Shown here piece by piece: positions 48,801-59,411 of a stretch of 64,000 bases of DNA (position 1 is its first letter; every line of letters starts with the position of its first letter). Made by a program: the position numbers and the translations under genes. The stretch comes from Brasenia schreberi (taxonomy: Eukaryota; Streptophyta; Magnoliopsida; Nymphaeales; Cabombaceae). The notes beneath the pieces were generated by a model. That model had not been told where the DNA came from. It made no database searches and was given only the letters and a program-made list of their open reading frames with translations. Where the stretch lies: NCBI GenBank assembly GCA_036023115.1, contig JAYKKT010000055.1:9696001-9760000 (forward strand), given 5' to 3'.

Positions 48801-49517
48801 CATTTAGCCGTGACTTTTGAAAAAAACATGTGTTTCGAGAAGTGGCATCCTCACTGTTGTAAGGGTGATGAATGGTAGTAACTTTTCAAAGCAGAAACGT
48901 ACGTAGGCATTAGGTGTTTTGCCGATTTATCATGTCATTAATCCACATCCCTGATTAAGCATCATGTCATCAGCCCAACTTATATGCTCCTGTTATGTTA
49001 TGAAGAAAGATTGTACCTTGAGCGTGTCCATTATGTGATCCTTTCGTGTGTATCTTCATTCTTGAAGAGTACTTTTTTGTGTTGAAATGAGACTCGTAAT
49101 AATCTGTTTCCTAGTAATGAATCCTGATTGAAACACTGGTGCTATGTATATCCAGATAGAAAACCTCCAGGTGTAGGCCGTGGGAGGGGAAGAGGCAGAG
49201 ACGACAGCAGCACAGGAAGAGCTGCAAAGGGCATTGGAAGGGGTCAGGAAGGTGCTGGAAGTGGTCGTGGTAGGGGCGGACCTGGTGGCAGGGGTGGTGG
49301 TAGTAGAGGTACTCCAAAAACTTTCCTTCCAGTTTGATTGGGAGAAAATCTCATCCGTTAGATGTGTGTCCTATATCAACTGATGATGCCGTATATCTTA
49401 TTTGTTGTAATTGGTTTTTCTTATTGGGTCATCTCAACAAATTGCAAGTCTTCTATGATCTTGATCCATCAGTTATCTCCTTTTATTTGAATAGGTGGTG
49501 GCCGTGGCCGTGGTTAA
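30832..49517 (+). CDS. LSM4: LSm4, U6 snRNA-associated Sm-like protein
   Basis: Coding exons: 30832-30834, 31164-31205, 31776-31874, 31991-32068, 48649-48691, 49156-49308, 49495-49517 (stop TAA 49515-49517). All have GT/AG borders and join in frame to 146 aa. The first 75 residues form the Sm fold: [34 protein letters not shown] (Sm1), MNIHLREV, then [16 protein letters not shown] (Sm2, with the IRG-N signature). The C-terminal tail is Arg/Gly-rich (GRGRGRG type), as in plant LSm4, which is about 130-150 aa. LSm4 is a subunit of the LSm2-8 ring that binds the U6 snRNA 3' end in the nucleus and of the LSm1-7 ring in cytoplasmic mRNA decapping. No defect is visible except the very long intron 5. 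The start exon is the least certain part. Confidence 0.92.
32600..33345 (-). pseudogene. hAT transposase, C-terminal part
   Basis: The dimerisation domain (frame 32983-33270) reads [20 protein letters not shown], then [20 protein letters not shown] and KKNNRLDI, the block '[31 protein letters not shown]' with the diagnostic CERNWS. The downstream tail is acidic ([16 protein letters not shown], about 32700-32650), as in plant hAT transposases. The frame is interrupted upstream of the domain. Confidence 0.85.
34060..35285. other. Unidentified region within the LTR insertion
   Basis: Several short frames lie on the + strand (34223-34474 with [16 protein letters not shown]; 34719-34949; 34862-35104 with [20 protein letters not shown]). 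None matches a domain I know. It could be internal gag-like sequence of the surrounding LTR element or an unrelated insert. An A-rich stretch lies at 34690-34760. Confidence 0.35.
35286..37135 (+). repeat. Plus-oriented LTR copy of the 22295 family
   Basis: It starts TGTTAATAATATTTTTTG and aligns with the minus strand of 41013-40631 for about 380 bp (shared blocks include AGAGATTTATCT and CAAATCAGATTTAGTT), and more weakly with the solo LTR at 22295. It continues to the Copia 2 LTR at 37136, which seems to have inserted into it; its 3' end was not found beyond the Copia. Confidence 0.7.
37136..37542 (+). repeat. 5' LTR of Copia 2
   Basis: About 407 bp ending TTTACA next to a perfect 12-base initiator-tRNA-Met type primer-binding motif. 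TATAAATAG at about 37341-37349 is a plausible TATA box. No partner LTR exists in the window, so the left boundary is set by the TG start and is approximate. Confidence 0.7.
37700..38520 (+). pseudogene. Copia 2 gag relic
   Basis: Degraded UBN2-type gag: the frame 38149-38514 has [20 protein letters not shown] and the zinc-knuckle start [10 protein letters not shown], whose last Cys is lost after HI. Upstream of 38149 the frame is interrupted several times. Confidence 0.75.
38600..39830 (+). pseudogene. Copia 2 protease and integrase relic
   Basis: Protease motif [13 protein letters not shown] at about 38617-38655 (catalytic DSGA intact). Pre-integrase WHK and [11 protein letters not shown] at about 38995-39040. 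Integrase core (39014-39433) with [35 protein letters not shown] and [13 protein letters not shown]. The C-terminal block (39493-39813) has [15 protein letters not shown] and [21 protein letters not shown] few stops separate otherwise well-kept blocks. Confidence 0.9.
40180..40630 (+). pseudogene. Copia 2 reverse transcriptase, truncated
   Basis: The frame 40337-40675 reads [39 protein letters not shown] (first catalytic Asp), TPPPGFD and [13 protein letters not shown], then leaves the family sequence. The YVDD box and everything after it are absent. The last ~15 residues of the frame are read from the adjoining LTR fragment. Confidence 0.9.
40631..41013 (-). repeat. Minus-oriented LTR fragment
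   Basis: The reverse complement of 35286-35665 with roughly one change in five. It is the start of the LTR whose element ends at 33351. With 35286-35665 it forms an inverted pair about 5 kb apart. Confidence 0.85.
41019..42260 (-). pseudogene. hAT transposase, BED finger and DUF659 part
   Basis: The minus strand begins with a BED-type finger near 42240-42170 ([22 protein letters not shown]2-C...H-X-H spacing), then a basic and acidic linker. FNGVNSFHF and [10 protein letters not shown] precede DUF659 blocks at about 41630-41350: [23 protein letters not shown] and [14 protein letters not shown]. Near 41150-41040 the remnant [17 protein letters not shown] matches the 'PLHAAGYYLNPxxxY' block. 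Multiple stops and frameshifts. Continues at 33345. Confidence 0.85.
42728..43395. other. Gene-free stretch of LSM4 intron 5
   Basis: No coding or repeat family recognised. The frame 42991-43260 (-) is not conserved sequence that I know. Confidence 0.4.
43396..43770. repeat. Two near-identical units each ending in a LINE 3' tail
   Basis: Unit 1 (43396-43573) and unit 2 (43574-43770) share TCTTGGGCAAGGAAGTCTT, TTAAATGGCTAACACA, a CT/TA microsatellite and TTTATAGTT-TAGTTATA. Each ends with about 28-30 bp of RTE LINE 3' end (43544-43573 and 43743-43770, minus). The second tail is followed by another TATAGTTATAGTTATA. The arrangement fits two extremely truncated LINE insertions with long and short target duplications, or alternatively a tandem duplication. 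Confidence 0.8.
43863..46965 (-). mobile_element. RTE LINE copy 3, near full length, antisense to LSM4
   Basis: The tail CAACAACAAC is at 43863-43873 and the 5' end lies near 46952-46965, where the sequence matches the start of copy 2 (GACAAAGTTTTACGC on the + strand). It contains the endonuclease (about 46650-45960), the linker with [15 protein letters not shown] (45493-45798), RT (about 45430-44600) and the C-terminal block (43962-44156 and nearby). Length is about 3.1 kb. All frames are broken by stops. It inserted in the opposite orientation to LSM4 within intron 5. Confidence 0.88.
47003..47615. mobile_element. Small hAT-like non-autonomous element rich in GTATCG
   Basis: The left end TAGTGTTGTTTGTACCGTATC resembles the right terminus of the hAT relic (CAGTGTTATCAGTATCG). 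Both ends carry clusters of GTATC/CGATA motifs (47018-47075 and 47500-47600), as does the larger relic. No coding sequence. A 21-bp direct repeat, CAATTTCTTTATATGCATTTC, occurs around 47445 and 47635, bracketing the right cluster. Boundaries are approximate. Confidence 0.55.
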
Positions 49518-49870
49518 CATATTTGGTGGCACAGGAAGGTGAAAAACTGATGGAGCCAAGTCCTGTAGGTTTTCTCGTTGCTAAAAAACTTCTTTGTGAT
49601 TGCAGTGATGCATTTCTGGCGTGCGATGTTTGAAGTGTAAGGTTTTGTTTTAATGTTGATCTTCCACAAAAATTAGTGCGTTGGGTGGAGAAAGTTTGTG
49701 GACTACGACTTACGACAAGCCACTGGATCTTTTCGTTTTGTTTCTTTCGCACATGCCTCTTCTCCATTTATATATTTATGTTGGAGAGAGAATTGATCTA
49801 CGTCTTATGCCCCCCCCCCCCCCCCCCGCTCTCTCTCTCTCGATCGAGATTTTAAAAAAATCATGAATGC
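49518..49870 (+). other. LSM4: Probable LSM4 3' UTR
   Basis: Non-coding sequence after the TAA stop. No canonical AATAAA was found close by, so the polyadenylation site is not determined. Confidence 0.45.
49810..49840. repeat. C18 homopolymer followed by (CT)n
   Basis: Eighteen consecutive C at 49810-49827, a single G, then a short CT run. The true length is uncertain because long homopolymers are easily mis-assembled. Confidence 0.9.
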
Positions 49871-51400
49871 AGTCCGTGCAACTCGAACCCTCCATCTTTA
49901 GTTAAAAATGATAGTCTTATATCGTTGTTGGGTCAAGACGATGGTTGTGATTAGAAACATCAAAAAGCTTATATATATCTAATATATAAATGTTTTAAAT
50001 CACAAGGATCCAATTTTTCACACAGTACATCATATCGTTAGCCATGAGTAAACGTTAAAAATTATATATATCATTGGTTTGGAGTTGGTTTTTAAAATTC
50101 TTGAACTGTAACTGAATCAAGAGGTCTTTGGTTTCGGTTCTCAACTGATGGTTTTGGGCCTCGGTGGTTTTGAGGTTTGTTCGGTTTCGGTTTGAACGGT
50201 TGGGGGCTGGTTTCGACTTTTCTAGCCAGACCGAACTGAGGACGATCGTTTCATATGGAGTAAACTGCCATCTCTTTATGAACACCTTAGGTGGTAAGAT
50301 GTCTTCAGGGGTAACCTTCTTTCCCCAAATGCAGCCAGGGTCCTGTTTTCCTTTGAAATGCATGCTTCAAGGGAAAGTTTTTTGCTGCGTCAAGGTTAGA
50401 AAACTATTTCCTAAAGAGAAGCGTCTCTTTTAGTATCGAAGGAGAATTTGTTTTTTGGTCTAATGGGGAGACCGAAGCCAGGTGCATGCCCCGCCTATAA
50501 AATTTGTGCATGAGGATTTAATGTGTGGCCACCTCTGTAACTTTCTCGTTGCGTGCTTGTTCCACAGGGTAGTGCTAACAGAAATGTTACATTATTTTAG
50601 GTTGTAACTTGCTGCTAGTATTTTTCAGCAAAGTGAGCACGTCTTTACTACTGGAGTGCTACCGATCAACTCCCCTACTTCAGTATCATCAATTACTTTT
50701 CCAAGGAAGAAGGCAGCTGGGGCCCTAACATAAGCGTTCTAATGCCAAACAGCAGACAATGGTAAAAGTGAACTCCAAAGCCAAAAAGCAAGACAATCCA
50801 TCTGTACACTTCTTTCCCTCCACATGAGTTGTGTTATAATTTCATTACCTTGTAATAGGACCCCATATAGCACGAATCGATTATGCCAACAGGACACAAC
50901 TGGAAGTTTGCATACCACGTTTGAGTCAACCTCCAAGATCATTTTAATAAAGTTAGTAGCATGATCTGTTGCAGCCCATGCTTTATAACTTTATCGCAAC
51001 CCGCATATGATGAGTTGAATCTCACGGAATGAAAAGGTGAGGTGTTTGAGCATTTCTTTTTCTTTTTCTTTTTTGTCTATGTTTGAGCGCCAAGTGAGAA
51101 AGATGATTCCGTTAACCTAGGTCTCCTCGATCCTTTTTGCCTATTAAAGGGCAAACAATTGACAGGTGAAATAAAACTTCAAAGAGAAGTTGATTTTTGC
51201 TGTCATCATTTAATAAAAGCAATGAGTAATACATGATCCACCATTTCGTATAGTATCTCTCCTTAAATATGCAGTAAAAAAATGATAGATAATCTTCCCC
51301 CAACTATCCAGTTATATTTTAGAGTCCCACCATTTTTAGACTATTTTGTATCTTAAATGAGCAATGGTTACTTTCAACATACTCTATAAGTTTTATACAA
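49871..51400. other. Intergenic region with no recognised gene
   Basis: Short frames on both strands only; none shows a known domain. A stretch at 50120-50210 repeats the theme GGTTTCGGTTTGAACGG, a degenerate short-period repeat. Confidence 0.4.
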
Positions 51401-52580
51401 TACACATCGATTATAATCGTATTCAACTTGGAAGAAGATTGATCTTAATTAACAATCACACTTATATTTAGAATTTACCTTATCCTACCACAGACGTAAC
51501 CTATAAAGCTTAGAAGTAAATCCACAACTTGAGTAATATTGTTCTCGTCACCTTTTTCATCATCCTCTTCATCATTATCAAATTCGGCAACATTATTTCA
51601 CCCTCTACTCATCAGAATCTCTATTACAAGAAGGGTTGACCTAGTCATGTTATTTTGAAGGACCAACTTCACCTACTAACATAGCCGTATCCACATGTAC
51701 TACTATGGCATAGTGTACCTTGTTCAACATCATCATATTTGAAGTTCTGGCACTGCTTCTTTTATTCATTTAGACCCACAAAGATGACCATAATATACGA
51801 TTTTATTAGTGCTTTTTGAACTTTTTGAAGCTGTAATTATATGGCCATCTAATCTTCCACAAGTAGCTATATCTTCTTTAGAGAAGAGATAAATAACTAA
51901 GACCCTAGTAAAGTAAGAAGAAAAAAAAGAAAGTAAAAAGAAAGGAACTCATGTTTCATTAGACATAGGCAAGCATGTGGGCATGAGGCAGCAAGTGCAT
52001 GGGTGCATGAGTCCTTACAAAGACAGACACGATGTTTGTTCTAGAGGTATATGCTCGTGGCTGTGTAAAACACACAAGGGAGCATCTACCTTTCATCTTT
52101 GTTTAACAAAAATCTGGCACCATGCTGGTAGGAGGAGAAGAGGAAAATGAGAAGGAGGGAGTCTAGGTTGGTGAAGGAGGAGAAGGGGGAAAACAGGAAG
52201 AGGAGGTTGGTGAAGGAGGAGAAGGGGGAAAACAGGAAGAGGAGAGAAGAAGAAAGAGAGGGAGAGGAGAAGGAGGCAAGCGTCTTCCTTAGAAGATGCC
52301 CTCTATGTCGTGGATCAGAAGAGAAGAGGAAGGAGAGGAGGAGCTTACTGATGCGTGTAGGAGGAGTGGCGGCGGCAGTGACAGACGGTATGACATAAAG
52401 GAGAGACATGGGAGTATTTGCAGTGAGGGTAGGGAGTGCCAACAACAAAACAAAGTGCATAAGTAGCAATCCAAAAAAACTTTGATGCATGGAGAAATGT
52501 TGTTTTGATTTTCCTATCCACACGTGTTTATTTCTAATGAAATTGGACACTTCCTCATTTTGGGACTTTAGATTTTTCAT
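51400..52580. other. Possible Mutator-like element remnant
   Basis: The string AAAGCTTAGAAGTAA with surrounding sequence at about 51508 resembles 14995-15010 in the MULE at 12000-15765. An acidic coding remnant on the minus strand (EFDNDEEDDEKGDENN, about 51590-51540) is similar to the acidic N-terminal region of MULE transposases. The ORF 52086-52580 (-) is largely low complexity (Ser/Phe/Leu over a purine-rich tract). No terminal repeats were confirmed. Confidence 0.3.
52165..52242. repeat. 39-bp tandem duplication in a purine-rich tract
   Basis: Two adjacent copies beginning AGGTTGGTGAAGGAGGAGAA at 52165 and 52204. The period is a multiple of three, so open frames across it show a duplicated 13-residue unit on both strands. 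It lies in a GA-rich segment, about 52130-52340. Confidence 0.95.
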
Positions 52581-55500
52581 TTAGTGGAGAATCACATATG
52601 CATCTTGCAACTAAACCAAATTGGGTTGTATAATGAGATTCATATTTATCCAAACTTGAATGCTCACATCATTTATCCGTTAGAGAGAATGAAGTCATGG
52701 TCTAACTAATCCAACAACCAATTAGATAGAAAGAGACTAGGGCAAGGGAGACAAAGTTGTGAGTGATTGAGAGAGAGAGGTGAATGAGGAAGGAAGAAGC
52801 TGACGGCATATTCAAAGACATCATGATTCCCATTAGAGTGATCTTCATTTAGGAAGACCCTAATATGCCATCTCCTCTTCCTTTTTCGTGTTTATTTTCT
52901 CTTGATATATTGGTTTAACTTCAATCATCTTGTCACACAGGACTCTGATTTTCTAGATGGTCATGTATTTCTTGAATCAACATGTCAATGGTCGGTCTTC
53001 TTTTTAATTTTTTTAATTTTTTATCTTTCATTGTTTTTTGGTTCAGATTTGATCGATCTGTTGCTCATGTTTGTGTTTGATGTCTAGTTTGTATCTTCTT
53101 GTATGAAATACTAAGTAAAGGATTAGCCTTTTTAAGTTTGTGCATTCTTTTCTATTTCTCTCAGTCTTGGTGTCAAAATTGTCAATCTATTATACATATC
53201 TTTATGCATAAAAGACTCATTAAAGAACGATCAGTTTGTCTCACTCTTATGTCTTTTGTTCTTTTATGATCGTAATTTGTTCGGGTTTGATTGATCAATT
53301 GCTCACTATCCTTTCTATGTCATATCCTTTCTATGTCATGATTTTGTGTCTGGTAGAATCAGCCAAAATGTTTTAGCTTTTGAAGTCATTTTCTATAAAA
53401 AATGAAGATGTTCCTCATATGGTCTTGTCTGGCATTTGTCCAAATCAAGCTTCTTCGTTCTCATTTGTAGGTTTCTTCAACATTTGAGAAGTTTGAGAAA
53501 CAGAAGTCATCCGCTTTATCTTCAATTATATTTATCATTCTTCTTGTTGAGAAGATTTTATCTAGTTGTTGGGGCCACAAAAAACAATATCTAGAGATAC
53601 TTTTATGATTTCTATACTTTTTTGTGAATTAGTAAAGACAAGATGAAGTATTATCTCAGTAGGCTATCATCCTTTGCTTCTTTTTTTTCTTTATCCTAAT
53701 CACATATTGTTTTGTTGTTGGCAAGGAATCCAATAGAAAAGAGTTCACTGCAGGTATTGAGAGCATACTTGGATCAATTTGTGCATTGTCTCCCAAAAAG
53801 ATTGGTATCATCACTTCCAATATCTAGTTCAATATAAATTTTCCTCTTAGAGTTTTACATATTACTGTCAAGAAGAATAATAAGTTTTTCCCAATATTTT
53901 AATATCACACTTAATGTGTTTTTTAAGCATAAATTTATGAGTATTTTCCTGCGTTTAGAGCGAGTGTATACTCACAATGAGTTGAGGGGCAGCCACACGC
54001 AAGTAGATGAATAGACAATGTCAGTCATATGATGTCTCCTACATCTTGTCTTACCAAGTACCATAAGAAGTTAGACCTTATGACAGTAGATGAGGTATAT
54101 GTATACAATTAAAATTTGTTTTATAAGTTTATATTTTGTCATGTTCATGGTATGATTTCTCTTTTTGTTATATATTGATTGGCAACCATATTTTTGAAAA
54201 AATTATACTATTGAAAACATAGGTTATACCAATATCATGATTGCATCCATTGCTTAAATGCCATAGAGGCATATATGTCTACCACAGTTGTTTGTCAGTT
54301 TGGTCATCAATAGGACATTTCTTTTCCTATATTGAAATCGATGATTGCACATAGGCCAGAGAACCCATATATACACAAAGTGGAGTATGACCCATATTTT
54401 GAGTGATGAAAGGCACAAATCTCAAACTGCATGGATCCATCACAATACTTTAGTTAAGAGCAACCTACCCATATAACTGTGATGGATCGTATATGGATTG
54501 GTATATCTCTCGTGCACATCAGTTTTTACTTAAACATTAATTTAACATTACAAATAGTTGCTTCCTCTACCAAGCAATTACCTTACGTCATCAAATTTAG
54601 TGTAGGTAAAGTAATTACTTGTGTTATGTTGTTTATAGGGTTGATTAAATGAAGATACTAATTTATACTTAACTATTGCTTATAGTGTCTCACGGAGGTT
54701 ATAGGAGTCATGACACTTGATATACATCAGTTAGATCGAGGTACATGGCCGGTGCATAGGAACATCCTCAAACAATGTCACCAACATATCTATCACATGT
54801 TTTTATCCACTCCTACTATCATCCATTAGTTGCATGACAATAACGACAATAATGAGAGGTTAAACACTGAGTAATGATTGTACTTATATGATGTAAATGG
54901 TATTCGATTTTTTAGCATCTGCAATATTCAATCATATTCTCTTACTCTTGTTTTCAATTGAATGAGTCGATATTGATGCCACATTAAATCATATAACACA
55001 TTATTCGTAGTCAAATAAATAAATACATAATATAATATTTAGAATGTATCGAATACAAAGTGAGAATTACTCGTCAATATGATGAATAATATCATCTCTT
55101 GGCTCTCCCAATTTTATATATTCAGTAACATCTCGTGTGGAATGGTAAGTCCCAATTAACAATACTTTGATATTGATTTCCTTTCCACATGAGACAAATA
55201 AGTGGCATGGGGCTCCATCGACCATATATAACTGTACTAAAATACAAAGGTTAAGTATCTGCATTTGCTAGAGAATACAAGGTACTATGCATGTATGGGT
55301 TATGTAGCTAGTTTTCCTTGCATGCTTGATTTTCCTGTTTTATCGAGTGTCTTAACACAATTGCTATCATGCTAATTAGTTACACTTGAGAGTTGAATTT
55401 TGACCTTCCATTCATACAAAAAGGGTTGAACCGTGACTTATTTTCTTTGGTCATTTCATATATTTTGGGCGTTATGGCAAGTAGCTAACTGATTTGACAT

Positions 55501-56676
55501 GTTTTTCAGATCATACCTTTTCATGCAGAAGATTTTCTCCTATATAGAATATGAGTCGCTTGATGCAGAATTTGCATAGCTGCCTGGTATTGACATATGA
55601 AGAAAATGGAGTGGAAAGTTCCAAGATGATCAGGGTTGTATTTCACAAAAATGGTTTGAGTATGGTTGCAGGCACTCCTTGCCCTTGTTAGGTCCTCTTC
55701 TAGGGAAAGTATTTTTCTCACTTGGTGATGAAACTTTCCTACTAATTACTTCTCTAACATCCATTTCTTTCAGCTACTTTATCGATTTTAGGATCATGTG
55801 AAATATATACATGAATATATGATCAAATTATAAATGGAACCTTTCATTCTAGACCTTTTTCTATATTAATAACTTGATCTCTTTCATGCCTAGTCAAATT
55901 TTAGACAAGTTTCCTTCATGTGAATACCAAGTGCTCGTAATGATCTATCTCTCAGGTATGGTGATTCTTTAGCTATCTAAAGCATTAATTTACCTATTAA
56001 ACATCAATAGTTTCTACTGTAATTCGAGCTTCACCACTCATTTGTCTAAATTGCGGAGTAAGGGTATAGAATATCGAGCTTCTTGTGGCTGACACCCTTA
56101 TTTGGTAGCAACATTAGATACTATTCAAATGGTATCATCTAGCAGATGACTAGATCTTCCAATGATGAGAACCAATTCTTTAGGCTCTTTTTTTATGAAG
56201 GATAGGGATGCGTTTGTATCAAGATGAATTTGAGGAAAAGTTTTCAAATCACTGCCTGATGCAACTCTCATGCTTTGAAATTTCAATTTTTTCAATTTTT
56301 CAATTTTCTTTATAAGGGTGTTTTTCACCTCCATGGCTAGCAACCCTAGTTCTTGAAAGGTGCAAAAGGTAACAACTTAGCATCTGTGGTTGAAGATATT
56401 ACAAGATGAACTTTTTTTGTACGTTGGAACTGAAATCCAAGAATTCTTAGCATCAATGGTTGGCACTCATGTGAAATGATGCGGTTCTTCATTTCCTAAG
56501 ATGGACTGCTCCGTTTGACGGAGCTGCTGGCCCATCATCTCCTACCCTTTTAGCCTAAATGTGTCCACTAATGAGGACTAAACCCGAGCTGGAGCTGAAA
56601 CATATTCATGGAGGTGTCTTGTATATCAGCTCAGCTTGGTTCTTGGCCTTGAATGAGATGAACGTGGATGATACAT
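52581..56676. other. Largely unassigned region with a possible plant mobile domain fragment
   Basis: No intact gene. Around 54370-54540 (+), frame-shifted sequence includes NPYIHKVEYDPYFE and DGSYMDWYISRAHQFLL; the latter resembles the 'YMxWYxxxTRRFI' motif near the end of plant mobile domains. The frames at 55067-55264 (-), 56125-56343 (-) and 56559-56750 (+) match nothing I know. Confidence 0.35.
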
Positions 56677-57078
56677 TGTTGGTGGTCACTTTCGGTCCTA
56701 ATAACAACAATCGTGAAATGCGGGAAGAAGGAACCATTTCTCGGATTTGATGAGTTGCTTTTATAAAAAGAAAAGATTCAGAGGAAAAATAGTTTTTACT
56801 TTAAAAAAAAATACAAGCATATCCCGGATAAAATGGCTTTAACGGAAAGTCCAAAGAGGAAAACAAGGAAGAGGAAAAAGTCAAGTATTTATAGAACGAA
56901 AAAACAAATGCAGATATTCAATAACCAAAAAATCTCTTCTAGGAAAAACCCTCTAGGGGTAACTGTGTGCATCTCTCCCCTTCTTCCTCTGCCTTTTCTT
57001 CTTCTACTACCTTGTAAGGGATTGCTTTCGCATTGTCATGAGGTCTATTGCAACTCGATTGCATCGTTTTCACCATCA
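56677..57078 (+). repeat. 5' LTR of Copia 3
   Basis: About 402 bp, starting TGTTGGTGG and ending TTCACCATCA. It has a CT-rich segment at 56970-57010 that is also found in the 3' LTR. The left boundary is set by the TG and the start of similarity to the 3' LTR. Confidence 0.8.
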
Positions 57079-57079
57079 G

Positions 57080-57092
57080 TGGTATCAGAGTC
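57080..57092 (+). promoter_or_regulatory. Copia 3 primer-binding site
   Basis: TGGTATCAGAGTC, one base after the LTR, complementary to the 3' end of plant initiator tRNA-Met as in other Copia elements. Confidence 0.85.
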
Positions 57093-58315
57093 AAGTTTTT
57101 GCCTCCTAACTACTTAAGGTACGTAATTTCTCTTACAAAAGGAAGGAGATTGAAAATGATGTCAGAAAAAATTTCGACGTAACATTTTTTATAAAAATAT
57201 ATAGGGAGAAAGTGAAAAGAGGTAAGAGAATCTCCCTATAATTATTGACAACTGGAAGTCACCTTTGATTAGGCAACCTTAGGCAAGTCATGGTTGACAG
57301 TCGAAAACTACCTCTACCTCTGATGTGGCGGCCTAAGGTAGGTCGCGGTTGACAATCGAAAGACATTCTTGCTTTAATGGCCTAAGGCTCACAATCGAGA
57401 GAGGAGTAAAACATGATGAGAAAGAAAATGGAATGATCACCTTTCTTCCTCTTTGTCTTAGTTTCTTGAGAAGCTCATTCCCTTTGCTTCTCAGAAACTG
57501 AGTATAGACGAGAGCATAAGAAAGAAGACAAGAGGAAACATAGGGGTTTTCGGAACTCACTCTCTCCTCAGGCTTTAATAGCCTCAACGAAACCATGGTT
57601 TCACCAAAACCAAAGGCGAAGAAACCTCCCCTATTGGTTGTTTTCGAAAAACTGGAACCCGAGACTCGATGTGAAAAGATGACTTTGTCCCTGGTAGTAG
57701 TCAGAATTATAGTTTGCCATCGTGTAGAATTACAGTTTAGCTCAGATATTTTAAGTTAAAAGACCAAAATAACCCTATCGACTGAGAATTTTACAGTTTA
57801 CCACTACATAATTTTAAAAAACTATTGAGATATTTGAATATCAGATGTTTGAAAAATCCCTATATGTTTGAATGTATAGATATGAACCTTTGGCGGTTGG
57901 GACTCAGTATTTTATTTGGTTTTACTATTTTGTCATTAGTTTTTAGTTTAAATTACCAAAATAGATAGAAAGTTAAAATTATAGGTTTACCCACTACTTG
58001 AAGAGAAATTACAAAAGTAGTTTGAAGCAATGTTTTTATTGTTTTGTCCTTAGACTTGTTCTGAAATTACAAAAAAATCCAAATTTTTTAGATATTTCTA
58101 ATATGGTACATATTTCTTATATGAAATTATTGTTTAGTGCCTAGAAATATTATAGTTTAATACCTGGATATTGTGGATACTGCAATTTAGTTCCTCACTA
58201 TTTTTATTGTTGATTTCTTAAAAATTGTCTTATGGCTAATTATATATTGTTTGTTTTATTTTTTTCATTTAAATATTCAGGCCCTCTACTTGTTGTCTCT
58301 ACCAAATTATTAAAA
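57093..58315. other. Copia 3 leader, non-coding
   Basis: No open frame of the element is seen between the primer-binding site and the gag start; the leader is longer than usual and may hold other debris. The ORF 57333-57596 (-) is not recognised. Confidence 0.5.
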
Positions 58316-58690
58316 ATGACTTCTAGAATATGTGTTTCTAAATTGACAACGATAAAAATCTTAAATGGCTTAAATTTTCAAATGCAGAAAAGAAGAATCC
58401 CATTGGCAATGACTATAATGTTAATTTTACAGGATGTTGATTATTTGCTTAGGAAAACAACTTTACCTCTTATTACAATTGCAATAGACATAGGGAAAGA
58501 AAATTATAAGATATTTTTAATGAATGATACTATAGTTGGGACTATAATGTTAACTTACATGAAAGATAACTTGATTAGGATTTTCAAAGAATTCAAGGCC
58601 GCTAAAAAGTTATTTGATTCTAAGTATGGTTTGTTCAAACAAAATATAAATGAAAATGAAAGTCTTCTACTTATATTGTTTGTGCCTATG
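58316..58690 (+). pseudogene. Copia 3 gag, N-terminal remnant
   Basis: It starts at the ATG 58316 with TSRICVSKLTTIKILNGLNF, where the 'KLNGxNFxxW' block has decayed. LQDVDYLLRK follows. It then jumps to sequence like that before the pre-integrase domain, which indicates the deletion of the rest of gag and of the protease. Confidence 0.65.
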
Positions 58691-58698
58691 TAATTGAT

Positions 58699-58970
58699 GT
58701 GAATGTATGGTATAAACGCTTAGAACATATAAGTTTGAATAAGTTTAGAAAATTAATCAACTTTAACTTATTGTTTGGCTTTAATAAAAACACTTTTAAT
58801 AAGTATGAGGTCTGTATACAAGAGAAAATGACCAAAAAATTATTTTCCAAGGAAATAATTAGGGCAATAACCATATTAGAAATTATTCACACTGATTATA
58901 TAGACCCTTTAGAGTAAGATATCATTGTAGGAAAATATATTTTATAACTAGACCTTTATCGATGACTATT

Positions 58971-59039
<69 letters not shown>

Positions 59040-59312
59040 CATATAAAATTTGAGTCATTTGAGGTATTCAAAGAGCATATGCAAGAAGATGAAAATCAAT
59101 TAGGGCAAACAATCAAAATCTTAAGGTCTGATCTAAGTGGCAAATATACCTCTATAGAATTCTTGAAATACTGTAAAGACTTTGGTACTATAAAACAAAA
59201 TATCATGCCCAGAACACTTCAACAAAATGGTATAGTAGAGAGATATAATATGACCTTGTTGAATATGGCTAGGTCAATGTTAATTGATGCTTCTCTTCCT
59301 AGGGTGTTTTGA
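58699..59312 (+). pseudogene. Copia 3 integrase relic, broken by a TA microsatellite
   Basis: The pre-integrase block (58699-58917) has VWYKRLEHISLNKFRKLINF and CIQEKMTKKLFSKEI, then IIHTDYIDPLE, the start of the core. A TA run (58973-59037) interrupts the frame. The core resumes at 59079-59312 with ILRSDLSGKYTSIEFLKYCK (catalytic Asp) and QQNGIVERYNMTLLNMARSM (catalytic Glu). Confidence 0.85.
58973..59037. repeat. (TA)n microsatellite in the Copia 3 integrase
   Basis: About 65 bp of pure TA replaces roughly 20 codons of the integrase core between the 'FIDDYSR' region and the 'FxxFK' region. Expansion of a short TATATA in coding sequence is the likely origin. Confidence 0.95.
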
Positions 59313-59411
59313 GGAGGATCGGTAACTAAAACTGTATATATATTAAATAAAGTACCGTATAAGGTTGTATTCTCTACACCATATGAGATATGGTTTGGTA
59401 GAAAATCAGAT

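Noticed and set aside
49128..49337. ORF (+) rich in Gly and Arg as a separate small gene
   Set aside because: It is LSM4 exon 7 (49156-49308) with intron sequence on either side.
52086..52580. 164-codon ORF (-) with many Ser, Phe and Leu
   Set aside because: The length comes from a purine-rich tract and a 39-bp tandem duplication; the opposite strand gives an equally open Glu/Arg-rich frame, so it is compositional.
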